The notes beneath the pieces were generated by a model. It saw only the letters and a program-made list of their open reading frames with translations, did no database searches and was not told the origin of the DNA. Source: Cellulomonas wangleii (GTDB lineage: Bacteria > Actinomycetota > Actinomycetes > Actinomycetales > Cellulomonadaceae). From it: a DNA stretch of 64,000 nucleotides. A program made the position numbers and the translations under genes. Shown here piece after piece: positions 51,117-59,381 of the stretch (positions are counted from its first letter, which is position 1; each line of letters opens with the position of its first letter). The stretch covers positions 3,410,001 to 3,474,000 of the forward strand of contig NZ_CP074405.1 of the NCBI RefSeq assembly GCF_018388445.1, written 5' to 3'.

Positions 51117-52099
51117 CGCGCGCGGCCCTCGAGACGCCCTGGCTCGCGCCGGTCGTCGTGGCGGTCGTCGTCGCCGCCCTGGTCACGGGGCTGCTGCTGC
51201 GCGACCGGCGCGGCACGACGCCCGTGGCCAACACCGACGACCTGCGCCGCGTGCCGGCCCTGCGCGCCTGGCGCGTCCGGTACCGCGCGCTGCGCGTGGG
51301 CCTGGCGCTGGCCGTCGCGGCCGCGGCCGTCGCCGCGGCGGTGCTGGCCGCGCGGCCCGTCACCGTGCAGGAGCGCACGCGCGAGCTCGCGAACCGCGAC
51401 ATCGTGCTGTGCCTGGACGTGTCGGGCTCGATGGTGGAGTACGACGAGCAGGTCGTGGCGACGTTCGAGCGGCTCGTGGAGGGGTTCACCGGGGAGCGCG
51501 TGGCCCTGTCGGTGTTCGACTCCACGTCGTCGACCGTGTTCCCCCTGACCGACGACTACACGCTGGTGACCACGCAGCTGCGCATCGCACGGGAGGCGTT
51601 CGCCGCGCCGACGTCCGACACGGCGCAGGACCTGTTCCGCGGCACGGCGGGCATCGAGGGGCAGGCCTCGCTCATCGGCGACGGCGTGGCGTCCTGCACC
51701 CTGCTGTTCGACCAGCACGACGCGGACCGCTCCCGCTCGGTGGTGCTGGCGACCGACAACGAGGTGTGGGGGGACCCGGTGTACGACCTGCCCGCGGCGG
51801 CGGACCTCGCGGTGTCCCGGGGCGTCGTGGTCCACGCGCTGTACCCGGCGGACCGCTCCCTCGGCGCCGCCGCTCCCGCCGCGCTGCGCGTCGCCGCCGA
51901 GGGCACCGGGGGCACGTTCGCGGCGGCGCAGGACCCGGACGCGGTACCGGCGATCCTGGCGCGCGTGCAGGACTCGCAGCTCGCGGCCATGCAGGCGGAC
52001 CCGGAGCAGGTCGTCACCGACGACGGCGACGCGTGGGTGTGGCTGCTGTACGGCGCGGGACTGGCCGCCGTGCTGCTGGCGTGGCGGGTGCGCGCATGA
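51113..52099 (+). CDS. Membrane VWA protein, BatA-like
   Basis: 328 residues. Membrane helices at about 9-28, 59-80 and near the C-terminus at about 307-325 flank a VWA domain. Its MIDAS motif is complete, CLDVSGSM near 99-106, with a second metal-ligand region S-L-I-G-D-G near 183 and VVLATDNE. The topology places the VWA domain outside the cytosol between helices 2 and 3, as in BatA. GTG start overlapping the previous stop. It probably works with the next VWA protein in an envelope complex serviced by MoxR. Confidence 0.92.
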   Translation: MTRAALETPWLAPVVVAVVVAALVTGLLLRDRRGTTPVANTDDLRRVPALRAWRVRYRALRVGLALAVAAAAVAAAVLAARPVTVQERTRELANRDIVLCLDVSGSMVEYDEQVVATFERLVEGFTGERVALSVFDSTSSTVFPLTDDYTLVTTQLRIAREAFAAPTSDTAQDLFRGTAGIEGQASLIGDGVASCTLLFDQHDADRSRSVVLATDNEVWGDPVYDLPAAADLAVSRGVVVHALYPADRSLGAAAPAALRVAAEGTGGTFAAAQDPDAVPAILARVQDSQLAAMQADPEQVVTDDGDAWVWLLYGAGLAAVLLAWRVRA

Positions 52100-53151
52100 G
52101 CGCCCGTGCGGTGGTCCCCGTGGTCGTCGTGCTGCTCACGGCGCTGCCGGTGCTGGCGCTGTGCGTCGGGCAGGCGCTGCGGGCGTCCGGCCGGCGGGGC
52201 GCGCCGGGGGCACCGGGCGCACCCGCGGGCACCTGGTGGCGCCGCACGGCACTGGTCGTCGTGCTGGCGGTGGTCGCCCTGACGCCCACGGTGGCCGCGA
52301 CGCAGAGCGGCGGGGCGCGCGTCGGGGTGCAGGTGTGGTTCGTCGTCGACCGCACGGGCTCGATGGCCGCCGAGGACTGGGGACCGGGTGACCCGGTGGT
52401 GCGCGGTCCCGGCCTGCCGGCGGTGCCGGCGGTGCAGCGGCTCGACGGGGTGCGGCACGACGTGGTGCAGCTGACGCGGGACGTGCCGGGCGCGTTCTAC
52501 TCCGTGGTCGCGTTCGCCGACGAGGCCGGCACCCAGCTGCCGCTGACGGACGACGCGACGGCGGTGCGCTCGTGGGCCCAGACCGTGACCCAGGAGGTCA
52601 CGGCGGGGTCGGCGGGCACGCGGCGCGACCGCGCGCTCGAGGTGCTGCAGCGCTCGCTGCAGGACGCGCAGGACCGCGACCCGGGGATGGTGCGCCTGGT
52701 GTTCTACCTGTCGGACGGGGAGCAGACCGCGGACGAGGAGCCCGGGTCGTTCACCGCGATCGCCCCGCTCGTCGACGGTGGTGCCGTGCTCGGGTACGGC
52801 ACGGCGGCAGGCGCCCCCATGCGGCAGCACGACGGCAGCCTGGACCCCGACGCGCCGTACATCCCGGACCCGCAGGACCCGTCCCGGCCCGCGCTGTCGC
52901 ACGCCGACGAGGCCGCCCTGCGCGAGGTCGCGGCCGAGCTCGGCGTGCCGTACGTGCACCGCGACGGCCCCACCCCGACCGCCGACCTGGTGGCGGACGT
53001 CGACGTGGCGGCCATCGCGGCCGACGGCCGCGCGGACCTGAGCACGCACCGTGACCTGGTCTGGCCGTTCGCACTGGTCGCCGGCGTGCTGCTGGCTGCG
53101 GAGGCGTGGGCCTGGACGCGGTCGTCGAGCCGGCTGCGAGGGCGGCGATGA
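52096..53151 (+). CDS. Membrane VWA protein, BatB-like
   Basis: 351 residues. Helices at about 7-27 and 50-68, a VWA domain with MIDAS variant VVDRTGSM near 82-89, and a C-terminal helix at about 326-343. A long loop (about 255-315) carries D/P-rich sequence. The first aspartate and the S/G/S pattern are conserved apart from Thr in place of the first Ser, so metal binding is probably retained. ATG overlaps the preceding VWA stop (ATGA). Paired VWA proteins of this topology are the core of Bat-type membrane complexes. Confidence 0.9.
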   Translation: MSARAVVPVVVVLLTALPVLALCVGQALRASGRRGAPGAPGAPAGTWWRRTALVVVLAVVALTPTVAATQSGGARVGVQVWFVVDRTGSMAAEDWGPGDPVVRGPGLPAVPAVQRLDGVRHDVVQLTRDVPGAFYSVVAFADEAGTQLPLTDDATAVRSWAQTVTQEVTAGSAGTRRDRALEVLQRSLQDAQDRDPGMVRLVFYLSDGEQTADEEPGSFTAIAPLVDGGAVLGYGTAAGAPMRQHDGSLDPDAPYIPDPQDPSRPALSHADEAALREVAAELGVPYVHRDGPTPTADLVADVDVAAIAADGRADLSTHRDLVWPFALVAGVLLAAEAWAWTRSSSRLRGRR

Positions 53152-54419
53152 ACCGCCGCGCCGACCGGGCGCGGGTCCGCGCGGCCCGCGCCCGCGAGGT
53201 GGCGCGGGCGCAGGAGGCGCTGCGCGCCCGGCAGGCGACCCTCGCGCAGCAGGGCGTCGTCGCGCGCCGCCTCACCCGCGCGCAGCGGCGGGCCGCCCGG
53301 CGCGACCGGGTGCGTGCCCTGCCGCCGCACCTGCGGCGCCGTCGCCGGCTGCGGCGGTGGAGCGCGGTGCCGGTGGTGCTGCTGCTCGTCTTCGCGTTCA
53401 CCCTGCTGCTGCTGGGCCCGCGGTACGCGGAGGCCCGGGCGGCGTACGACGAGGACCGCACCTGGGAGGCCCTCGAGCTCTTCGAGGAGCTGGAGGGGTT
53501 CGCGCTCGTCGAGCGGTGGAAGGGTCCGTTCAACTCCGGGACGGCCCGCTACCGGGCCGGCATGCCGCGCCTCGCCGTCGAGCACCTGGACCGGGCGCTG
53601 GAGCTGGTGCCGGACGAGCACCGCTGCACCGTGCAGACCAACCGCATCCTGGCGCTGACGGCGAGCGAGGAGGAGACGACCGAGCGGGCCGAGGAGCAGC
53701 TGGCCTACGCGCAGGCCGTGGCCGACGCGCTGGCGGCGCAGGAGGCCGGGGAGCCCTACGACGCCGAGGTGCTCGAGCCCCCGTACGAGGGCGCCGACCC
53801 GCCCGTGGTCTCCGACGAGCTCTGGTACGCCGGCTACCTCTTCCGGCGCGCGGCCGACGACGCCGCCATGCTCGCCGAGGCGCTGGCCGACCCCGCCTGC
53901 ACCCCACCGCCGTCGCAGGGCGGCGGCGGTGGCGAGGACGACGACGCGCAGGGCGGCGGCGGTGGCGAGGACGACCAGCAGGGTGGCGGCGGCCAGGACC
54001 AGCAGGACGGCGACGGCCAGGACCAGCAGGACGGCGACGGCCAGGACCAGCAGGGCGGCGACGGCCAGGACCAGCAGGGTGGCGGCGGCCAGGACGAGCA
54101 GGGCGAGGACGACCCCGCGGCGGCGGCCGAACGCCGGATGCAGGAGCTGTTCGGCACGTCGACCGAGCTGGAGAACCTGGGCCGGGCTGCCGAGGAGGGC
54201 ACGCTCGAGGGCAGGCCGGAGCCGGGGCGCGGGCAGGAGCAGGCGCCGGACCCGGCCCAGGCCGAGGCCCAGCGGCGCCAGGAGCTGGCCGAGCGCAACG
54301 GGCAGTCCGGCGGGGGGTCGGGCGGGCAGCAGCAGGGGCCCGCCGGCGGTACCGGCACCGCACCCGGCGGTGGCGACGGGCCGGGCACGGGTGGAGGCAC
54401 CGGGGGCCGGAACTGGTGA
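53148..54419 (+). CDS. TPR/low-complexity membrane protein, BatC-like
   Basis: 423 residues. A strongly basic N-terminus (about 1-72, coiled-coil-like) leads to one membrane helix at about 74-91. Then comes a TPR-like region (about 95-165) with the pattern FNSGTARYRAGMPRLAVEHLDRALEL. The C-terminal half is Gly/Gln/Asp/Glu-rich and includes a perfect-period repeat (see the repeat entry). This resembles BatC/TPR members of MoxR operons. ATGA overlap with the preceding VWA gene. The last gene of the operon; the HAD gene follows after 37 bases. Confidence 0.85.
   Translation: MNRRADRARVRAARAREVARAQEALRARQATLAQQGVVARRLTRAQRRAARRDRVRALPPHLRRRRRLRRWSAVPVVLLLVFAFTLLLLGPRYAEARAAYDEDRTWEALELFEELEGFALVERWKGPFNSGTARYRAGMPRLAVEHLDRALELVPDEHRCTVQTNRILALTASEEETTERAEEQLAYAQAVADALAAQEAGEPYDAEVLEPPYEGADPPVVSDELWYAGYLFRRAADDAAMLAEALADPACTPPPSQGGGGGEDDDAQGGGGGEDDQQGGGGQDQQDGDGQDQQDGDGQDQQGGDGQDQQGGGGQDEQGEDDPAAAAERRMQELFGTSTELENLGRAAEEGTLEGRPEPGRGQEQAPDPAQAEAQRRQELAERNGQSGGGSGGQQQGPAGGTGTAPGGGDGPGTGGGTGGRNW
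53991..54110 (+). repeat. Five 24-bp tandem repeats coding G-Q-D-[QE]-Q-x-G/D-x
   Basis: Units begin GGCCAGGACCAGCAG and repeat every 24 bp (at 53991, 54015, 54039, 54063 and 54087). The last is degenerate. The in-frame period gives an acidic, Gln-rich eight-residue repeat. It is coding low complexity and not a CRISPR; there are no unique spacers. Confidence 0.85.
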
Positions 54420-54456
54420 CCGTCGGGCCGGGGCGCGGCGGTGCGAGGATCGAGGG

Positions 54457-55395
54457 GTGCCCGTGACAGATCCGCGTCCCGCCGACCCCCGCCCCACCGA
54501 ACCCGACCCGGTCGACGCCGGCCCGACCGACGTGAGCGGGGCCGACCCGAGCCCGACCGACCCGACGCTGACCGTCCCGCCCCTGCCCGCCGCCGCCCCC
54601 GACGTCCGCCTGGTCGCGGTGGACATGGACGGGTCCCTGCTGGACGACGCCAAGCGCGTCGACCCGTCCTTCTGGCCGCTGCTCGACGCACTCGTCGCGC
54701 GCGGGGTGACGGTCTGCCCGGCCAGCGGCCGGCAGTACGCGACGCTGCGCCGCCAGCTCGGGCGCGACGACCTGGTGTACCTGGCGGAGAACGGTGCGCA
54801 CGTGGTGCGCGACGGCGTCACGGCGGCCGTGGACGGGCTCGACGCGGAGGTGGCGCGTGACGTGGTGCGCGAGGTCCGCCGTCAGGTGGCCCGCGGCGCG
54901 GACCTCGGGGTCGTGCTGTGCGGGCTGCGCAGCGCGTACGTCGAGCGCACGGACGCCGCGTTCCTGGCGCAGTGCGAGCCGTACTACGCGCTGCTCGAGC
55001 GCGTCCCCGACCTGACGGCGGTGGACGACACGGTCCTGAAGGTCGCGGTCCTCGACTTCGGGTCGGCCGACACGGGGGCCGGCCCGGCGCTGGCGGGGTT
55101 CGCGGACGTCGCGGCCGTGCTGGTCAGCGGCGCGCACTGGGTGGACGTCATGAGCCCGACCGCCGACAAGGGCCACGCGCTGCGGGAGGTGCAGCAGCTG
55201 CTGGGGGTGGGCCCGGAGCAGACCGTCGCGTTCGGGGACTACCTCAACGACGTCGGCATGCTGGCGGCGGCCGACTGGTCGTTCGCGATGGCCAACGCGC
55301 ACCCCGCGGTGCGGGACGGCGCCCGGTTTGTGGCGCCGTCGAACGCGGACAACGGCGTGGTCCGCACGCTGCGGGCGCTGCTCCACCTGGCCTGA
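54457..55395 (+). CDS. Cof-type HAD-superfamily phosphatase
   Basis: 312 residues. HAD motif I is VDMDGSLLDD near 53-62, motif II S in CPASGRQY, motif III lysine in ADKGHALRE and motif IV FGDYLNDVGML. The C2B cap lies between motifs II and III. This is the Cof/YbjI class, acting on sugar phosphates or flavin-related compounds. An odd feature is the extra N-terminal tail of about 45 residues, made of D-P-x-P/T repeats, which is not part of the fold. GTG at 54457 is preferred because GAGGAT sits six bases before it; GTG at 54463 with GAGGGG upstream is the alternative. Confidence 0.92.
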   Translation: MPVTDPRPADPRPTEPDPVDAGPTDVSGADPSPTDPTLTVPPLPAAAPDVRLVAVDMDGSLLDDAKRVDPSFWPLLDALVARGVTVCPASGRQYATLRRQLGRDDLVYLAENGAHVVRDGVTAAVDGLDAEVARDVVREVRRQVARGADLGVVLCGLRSAYVERTDAAFLAQCEPYYALLERVPDLTAVDDTVLKVAVLDFGSADTGAGPALAGFADVAAVLVSGAHWVDVMSPTADKGHALREVQQLLGVGPEQTVAFGDYLNDVGMLAAADWSFAMANAHPAVRDGARFVAPSNADNGVVRTLRALLHLA

Positions 55396-55449
55396 CGTCG
55401 GCCCGGCCGCCGGGGTACCGCGCACCGCAGGTCACCGAGCCGGCAGGTG

Positions 55450-56208
55450 TCAGTCGGATCGCCCGTCGAGCAGCGGCGGCGGCGCCTGCAGGTCGATCGC
55501 CCGCAGGGCGACGGCGTGCTCCACGCCCACCTGCCGGCCCTGCGCGGCGGTCAGGGCGGGGACCAGGTCCGCGGGCGCGGGGTGCCCGGGCAGCAGCGCG
55601 AGGTACTCGCGGTGCGCCTCCAGCGAGGCGACCGCGCGCTCCAGCGCCTCCGGCGGCACCGGCACGCCGTGCGTGGGCTCCGGGTCCCCCGCCACCAGCA
55701 GCCACCGGACGGACCACGGCTCCAGCCCGGCGTCCACCAGCTCACGGAAGACCCAGCGGTTGCCGGCATCGCGCACGGCGTCCGCCGTGGCCAGGCCTGC
55801 CGCGCGGTGGTCGGCCTGGTTGAGGCCCACGGGGGTGTCCTCCCGCCACGTCGTGGTCAGCACGGCGTCGGGCCGGAACCGGCGGATCGCGGCGGCGACG
55901 TCGCGGCGCAGGTCCAGCCCGTAGAGCAGCACGCCGTCGGGGTGCTCGAGGAAGTCCACCCGGGTCACGCCGACGGCGCGCGAGCTGGCCACCTGCTCGC
56001 GCATGCGCACCTGCGCGGCGTGCGCGGGATCCCGCGCGTCCATGCCCGCCTCGCCGCGCGTCAGCAGCAGGTACGCCACCTCCACGCCCCGCCCGGTCCA
56101 CACCGCCACGGCGGCGGAGGTGCCGTACTCCAGGTCGTCGGGGTGCGCGACGACGCACAGCACGCGGGTCAGCGCGTCGTCGGGCAGCAACGGCAGCGGC
56201 ACGGCCAT
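55450..56208 (-). CDS. PIG-L family deacetylase (MshB/LmbE-like)
   Basis: 252 residues. The zinc motif AHPDDLEYG occurs near 22-30, and the second histidine in NQADHRAAG near 131. A TRGEAG loop and 'RPDAVLTTTWREDTP' strand are typical of the family. PIG-L enzymes remove acetyl groups from GlcNAc-type substrates, such as MshB in mycothiol synthesis. The sequence is not close enough in memory to call MshB or Mca. The start is an ATG six bases after TAGCGT (leaderless). It is convergent with the HAD gene and followed by no operon partner on its strand. Confidence 0.9.
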   Translation of the reverse strand: MAVPLPLLPDDALTRVLCVVAHPDDLEYGTSAAVAVWTGRGVEVAYLLLTRGEAGMDARDPAHAAQVRMREQVASSRAVGVTRVDFLEHPDGVLLYGLDLRRDVAAAIRRFRPDAVLTTTWREDTPVGLNQADHRAAGLATADAVRDAGNRWVFRELVDAGLEPWSVRWLLVAGDPEPTHGVPVPPEALERAVASLEAHREYLALLPGHPAPADLVPALTAAQGRQVGVEHAVALRAIDLQAPPPLLDGRSD

Positions 56209-56214
56209 GGACCC

Positions 56215-56220
56215 ACGCTA
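56215..56220 (-). promoter_or_regulatory. Leaderless -10 element, PIG-L gene
   Basis: TAGCGT on the minus strand, six bases before the ATG at 56208, identical in hexamer and spacing to the element ahead of the thioesterase gene. Confidence 0.5.
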
Positions 56221-56261
56221 GGGCGCCGCCCGAGGCACGGCACCCGGGCGGACCTGCCCGC

Positions 56262-56789
56262 TCAGGCCCGGGCCAGCGCGGCGTCGAACGCGCCGAGCAG
56301 CGCCGGGCTGAACAGCACGAACCGCACGGTGGTGACCGAAGCGCCGGGGTGCGCGTCGACCCACGCGCGCGCGGCACCGACCGCCACGTCGGCCGCCTGC
56401 GCCGCGTCCCACCCGTACACGCCGGCGCCCACGGCGGGCAGGGCCACGCTGGTCGCGCCCAGCCCGTCCGCCACGTCGAGGCTGGACGTGACGCACGACG
56501 CGAGCAGGGCGGGGTCGGTCTGCCCGCGGTGGCGGTCCGGGCCCACGGTGTGGACCACCCACCGGGCCGGCAGGTCGAAGGCCGGCGTGGCGACGGCCCG
56601 GCCCACGGGCAGGCCGTCCGGCAGCGTGGTGGCGCGCAGCTCCCGGCACGCGGCGAGCAGCCGGGGGCCGGCCGCGGCGTGGATGGCCCCGTCGACCCCG
56701 CCGCCGCCGAGCAGCGAGGAGTTCGCCGCGTTCACCACGACGTCGACGTGCTGCTGCGTGATGTCCCCGAGGACGGTCTCGATGCCCAT
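56262..56789 (-). CDS. Macrodomain protein (O-acetyl-ADP-ribose deacetylase type)
   Basis: 175 residues, a lone macrodomain. VLGDITQQHVDVVVNAANSS opens it, with the NAAN motif and GGGGVDGAIHAAAGP, then 'LPARWVVHTVGP' and 'ALPAVGAGVYGWD', the phosphate-binding loop. This is the MacroD/YmdB-like class that hydrolyses ADP-ribose from O-acetyl-ADP-ribose or proteins. ATG at 56789 chosen as homology starts there; the bases six before it, CACGAT, give a weak leaderless -10. The sirtuin at 43782 makes the substrate but is 12 kb away. Confidence 0.92.
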   Translation of the reverse strand: MGIETVLGDITQQHVDVVVNAANSSLLGGGGVDGAIHAAAGPRLLAACRELRATTLPDGLPVGRAVATPAFDLPARWVVHTVGPDRHRGQTDPALLASCVTSSLDVADGLGATSVALPAVGAGVYGWDAAQAADVAVGAARAWVDAHPGASVTTVRFVLFSPALLGAFDAALARA

Positions 56790-56934
56790 CGCGCCATCGT
56801 GACGCAGCGGCACGCGGCGGCGCGCGGCGGGCGACCGCCGCCGGCAGTGCATCGACCCACCCCACCGGTGCCGGACGAGCCCTGGACGAGCCCCCGACGA
56901 GCCCGGGAGGAGCCGGCCGGCGCGGGACGCGGCG

Positions 56935-56967
56935 AGGCCCCTCGGACGCTTACTCCGAGGGGCCTCG
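56935..56967. repeat. Duplicated hairpin element, copy 1
   Basis: A 13-bp perfect stem GAGGCCCCTCGGA / TCCGAGGGGCCTC around the loop CGCTTAC. The stem-loop could terminate transcription on either strand. The loop is identical in copy 2, 523 bp away, which points to duplication of the element rather than independent terminators. Confidence 0.75.
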
Positions 56968-57021
56968 TCCCTGCTCCGAGCCTAGCGGCGGGCCGCGGCC
57001 GGACGGGTGACGCGGTGCCGC

Positions 57022-57115
57022 GTGTCCACAGATCGTGTCCACACCCCTGTGTCTGACCGATGGGTTCGCAGGTCGGCCTGTGGACGAGGGTGTGGACGGA
57101 CCGGTGGACGAAGAC
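57022..57115. other. Cluster of DnaA-box-like 9-mers
   Basis: GTGTCCACA occurs at 57022-57030 and 57035-57043, one base off the actinobacterial box TTGTCCACA. Three inverted near-copies (TGTGGACG-type) follow by 57115, and a TGTGGATGA lies at 57297-57305. None is perfect. No origin genes are nearby, so a titration or accessory binding site is the most that can be suggested. Confidence 0.35.
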
Positions 57116-57457
57116 CGGTCCCGGCAGACCCTTGTGGGGTGGTCCCCGGAGGTCTAGAACTGGGGAATCGACCTCGGCCGACCGTGATCCACCAGCAGGA
57201 ACGCCCCTCCCGGGAGCCTCCCGCGGGTCACGGTCGATCCCGGGGACGGACCGAACGGAGAACGTGCGGCACCTCGGCGGGGCGACCCGTCGGCCTGTGG
57301 ATGACGACGCAGGGACGCACCGGTACCGGGAGGTCGATCGTGGACGTCCCGCCCGCGGGGCACCGGCTCGCCGGTGCACCGGGTGCCGGGGCGGAGCCGC
57401 ACCGTCAACGGCGGCGTCGGCCACCGGGCGACCGGTGGCACGCGACCCACGGTCGGG

Positions 57458-57489
57458 GAGGCCCCTCGGACGCTTACTCCGAGGGGCCT
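57458..57489. repeat. Duplicated hairpin element, copy 2
   Basis: The same stem-loop as at 56935, in the same orientation, with an identical seven-base loop. The last stem pair is lost (CCTT instead of CCTC). It ends about 40 bases beyond the 3' end of dtd, so here it is well placed to terminate that minus-strand gene. Confidence 0.75.
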
Positions 57490-57531
57490 TCCTCGTACGC
57501 TCGCTCGGAGTGGTCTGCCTCGTCCGCGGCC

Positions 57532-57969
57532 TCAGCCCGTCGGCGCCGACTCGACGAGGATCGTCACGGGACCGTCGTTGACCAGCTCGACGGCCATGTC
57601 GGCGCCGAAGCGCCCGGTCGCGACCTCGAGCCCGCGCGCCCGCAGCGCCGCGACGACCGCGTCGACCAGCGGCTCGGCGACCGGACCCGGCGCCGCCGCG
57701 TTCCACGTGGGGCGGCGCCCCTTGCGCACGTCGGCGTACAGCGTGAACTGGCTGACCACCAGCACGGGCGCGCCGACGTCGACCGCCGAGCGCTCGTCGC
57801 GCAGGATCCGCAGCTCCGCGATCTTGCGGGCGACCACCTCGACCTGCGCCGGGCCGTCCCCCGGCGTGACGCCGACCAGCGCGAGCAGCCCGGGTCGGTC
57901 GATCTGCCCGACGACCTCGCCGTCGACCCGCACGGCCGCGCGCGTGACGCGCTGCACGACCGCTCTCAT
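57532..57969 (-). CDS. dtd: D-aminoacyl-tRNA deacylase
   Basis: 145 residues, the usual Dtd length. It opens MRAVVQRV, carries the catalytic-site motif VSQFTLYAD near 77-85 and the cross-subunit Gly-Pro motif NDGPVTI near 131-137. Dtd is a homodimer that removes D-amino acids (and glycine from tRNA-Ala) from mischarged tRNA. The ATG at 57969 is set by the invariant first residues. The upstream asparaginase stop is 46 bases away, and the two may share a transcript, though no functional link is obvious. Confidence 0.95.
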   Translation of the reverse strand: MRAVVQRVTRAAVRVDGEVVGQIDRPGLLALVGVTPGDGPAQVEVVARKIAELRILRDERSAVDVGAPVLVVSQFTLYADVRKGRRPTWNAAAPGPVAEPLVDAVVAALRARGLEVATGRFGADMAVELVNDGPVTILVESAPTG

Positions 57970-58015
57970 CGCCGCACCGGCCGCGCGTGCGCACCGCCGA
58001 CGACGAGCCGGCGCG

Positions 58016-58993
58016 TCACGCGTCCGGCCCGAACGTCGCCCGGACCTCACCGACGGGCCGGCCGTGGCCGAGCACCGGGGTCCGGGCGGCCTCGGCGACC
58101 AGGGCCGGGTCGACGCCCGCGAGTGCCAGGGCCGCGGCGAGCACGACCGCGCGGGGCCGGCCCGACCCGTCGAGGACCTTGAGCGCGACCGCCCCGCCGT
58201 CCGGGAGCCCCGCGGCGTAGACGCCGTCGGCCCCGTCCTTGGCGACCAGCCCCGGGACGGCGGCCATGAACGCGGTGACGTCGCGTCCGGTCCCGCCCAC
58301 GTGCCAGGGGTGGGTCGCCATGGCCCGGGCCACCCGGCCCGCGGCGGAGCCGTCCCGGGCCGCGGCGGCCACGGTGCCGAAGGCGCGCGCGAGACCGACC
58401 AGCGTCGTCGACAGCAGGGGTGCGCCGCAGCCGTCGACCGTCACGTGCTCCACGGGAGCACCGGTGAGCTCGACGGTCGCGGCGACGACCGCCTGCTGCA
58501 GCGGGTGCGTCGGGTCCAGGTAGTCGTGCGTCGACCAGCCGGCCGCACGGCAGGTGGCGAGCATGCCGGCGTGCTTGCCGGAGCAGTTCTGCGTGAGCGA
58601 CGCCGGGCCGTGGCCCTGCGCGCGCCACTCCCACGCCGCGTCGGGCGCCAGGGGCCAGTCGGGCGTGTTCTGCAGGTCGGCCTCGGTCAGGCCGGCACCG
58701 GCCAGCAGCCCGCGGACCACGTCGAGGTGCGCCCGCTCCCCGGAGTGGCTCGCGCACACCAGCGCCAGGTCCGCACCGGCGACGTCGAGCCCGTGCCCCA
58801 GCATGGCGACGGCCTGCACCGGCTTGAGGGACGACCGCGGCCACACCGTGACGTCGGGGTCGCCGACCGCGTGCCGCACCGCCCCGTCGGGGCCGACGAC
58901 CACGACGTGGCCCAGGTGGACCGACTCGACGAGGTCGCCGCGGTGCACCCGTGCGAGCGGGCGCGCACCGGCGGCGACGTCGGGGACGCTCAC
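58016..58993 (-). CDS. L-asparaginase II family (thermolabile type)
   Basis: 325 residues. Family signatures are the [11 protein letters not shown] strand (near 52), [11 protein letters not shown] (near 80), [13 protein letters not shown] (near 135) and a C-terminal '[11 protein letters not shown]'. These belong to the Asparaginase_II family found in Rhizobium and actinobacteria, distinct from the EcAII type. It hydrolyses asparagine to aspartate and ammonia. There is no signal peptide, so cytosolic. GTG overlaps the stop of the DUF2516 gene (GTGA), suggesting co-transcription. A GlnR-type nitrogen regulator lies about 4.5 kb away. Confidence 0.9.
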   Translation of the reverse strand: MSVPDVAAGARPLARVHRGDLVESVHLGHVVVVGPDGAVRHAVGDPDVTVWPRSSLKPVQAVAMLGHGLDVAGADLALVCASHSGERAHLDVVRGLLAGAGLTEADLQNTPDWPLAPDAAWEWRAQGHGPASLTQNCSGKHAGMLATCRAAGWSTHDYLDPTHPLQQAVVAATVELTGAPVEHVTVDGCGAPLLSTTLVGLARAFGTVAAAARDGSAAGRVARAMATHPWHVGGTGRDVTAFMAAVPGLVAKDGADGVYAAGLPDGGAVALKVLDGSGRPRAVVLAAALALAGVDPALVAEAARTPVLGHGRPVGEVRATFGPDA

Positions 58994-59334
58994 CAACCGC
59001 CGCCGCGCGACGGCCCACCGCCCCGGCGGCGCGTGTACGGCGCGACCGCGGGACGCACGTCGACCAGGTACACGATGGCCGCCGCCGCGCTGACCAGCGC
59101 GAGGAACGAGGGGAACCGCAGCGGCAGCCCCAGCGGCGGCGGGATGGAGATGAACGCGACGACGGTCGCGGCCACGAGCACCCACGTCCAGAACGTGCGC
59201 GTCCGCTTGCCGGCGGCCGTGAACGCCGCGGCGGGACGACGCAGGCAGTCCACGAGCGCCCACGCGGACAGCACGAAGATCGCCACGTAGAAGACGAGGA
59301 AGAGCAGGAGCTGCAGCGACCCGATGATGCCCAC
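58990..59334 (-). CDS. DUF2516-family membrane protein
   Basis: 114 residues with three hydrophobic segments at about 5-28, 47-63 and 73-92 and a basic Gly/Arg-rich tail. The 'VDCLRRPAAAFTAAGKRTRTFW' pattern (in pieces) between the first two helices is the DUF2516 hallmark, seen throughout actinobacteria. Role unknown. The start is GTG at 59334, six bases after TAGGCT (leaderless arrangement). It is translated together with the asparaginase gene via a GTGA overlap. Confidence 0.85.
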   Translation of the reverse strand: MGIIGSLQLLLFLVFYVAIFVLSAWALVDCLRRPAAAFTAAGKRTRTFWTWVLVAATVVAFISIPPPLGLPLRFPSFLALVSAAAAIVYLVDVRPAVAPYTRRRGGGPSRGGGW

Positions 59335-59340
59335 GCCGAG

Positions 59341-59346
59341 AGCCTA
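59341..59346 (-). promoter_or_regulatory. Leaderless -10 element, DUF2516-asparaginase operon
   Basis: TAGGCT on the minus strand, six bases, then the GTG at 59334. No ribosome-binding site between. Confidence 0.5.
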
Positions 59347-59381
59347 CGAGACGCGGGGCACGCGGGTGTGCCGGGCGGCCC

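Larger units (their letters stand above)
56790..57531. other. 742-bp gene-free region with duplicated hairpin and DnaA-box-like repeats
   Basis: No convincing gene. Open frames cross it but show no family features. It contains two copies of a long hairpin (56935-56967 and 57458-57489), a cluster of GTGTCCACA/TGTGGAC-type 9-mers at 57022-57115, and a 9-bp inverted repeat CGACCGTGA / TCACGGTCG (57179-57187 with 57228-57236) around a CTCCCGGGAG palindrome. It lies upstream of the macrodomain gene and downstream of dtd, both on the minus strand. Confidence 0.6.

Noticed and set aside
53991..54110. Regular 24-bp repeats considered as a CRISPR array
   Set aside because: The repeats are contiguous, in frame with a gene, and there are no unique spacers or cas genes.
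56262..56789. Macrodomain and sirtuin read as a linked ADP-ribosylation defence pair
   Set aside because: They are 12 kb apart with separate promoters, and no ADP-ribosyltransferase or lipoate-ligase partner is present.
57060..57581. A 173-codon plus-strand frame in the non-coding gap
   Set aside because: It runs through the hairpin and into dtd on the other strand, has no family features and an Arg/Gly/Pro composition typical of chance frames.
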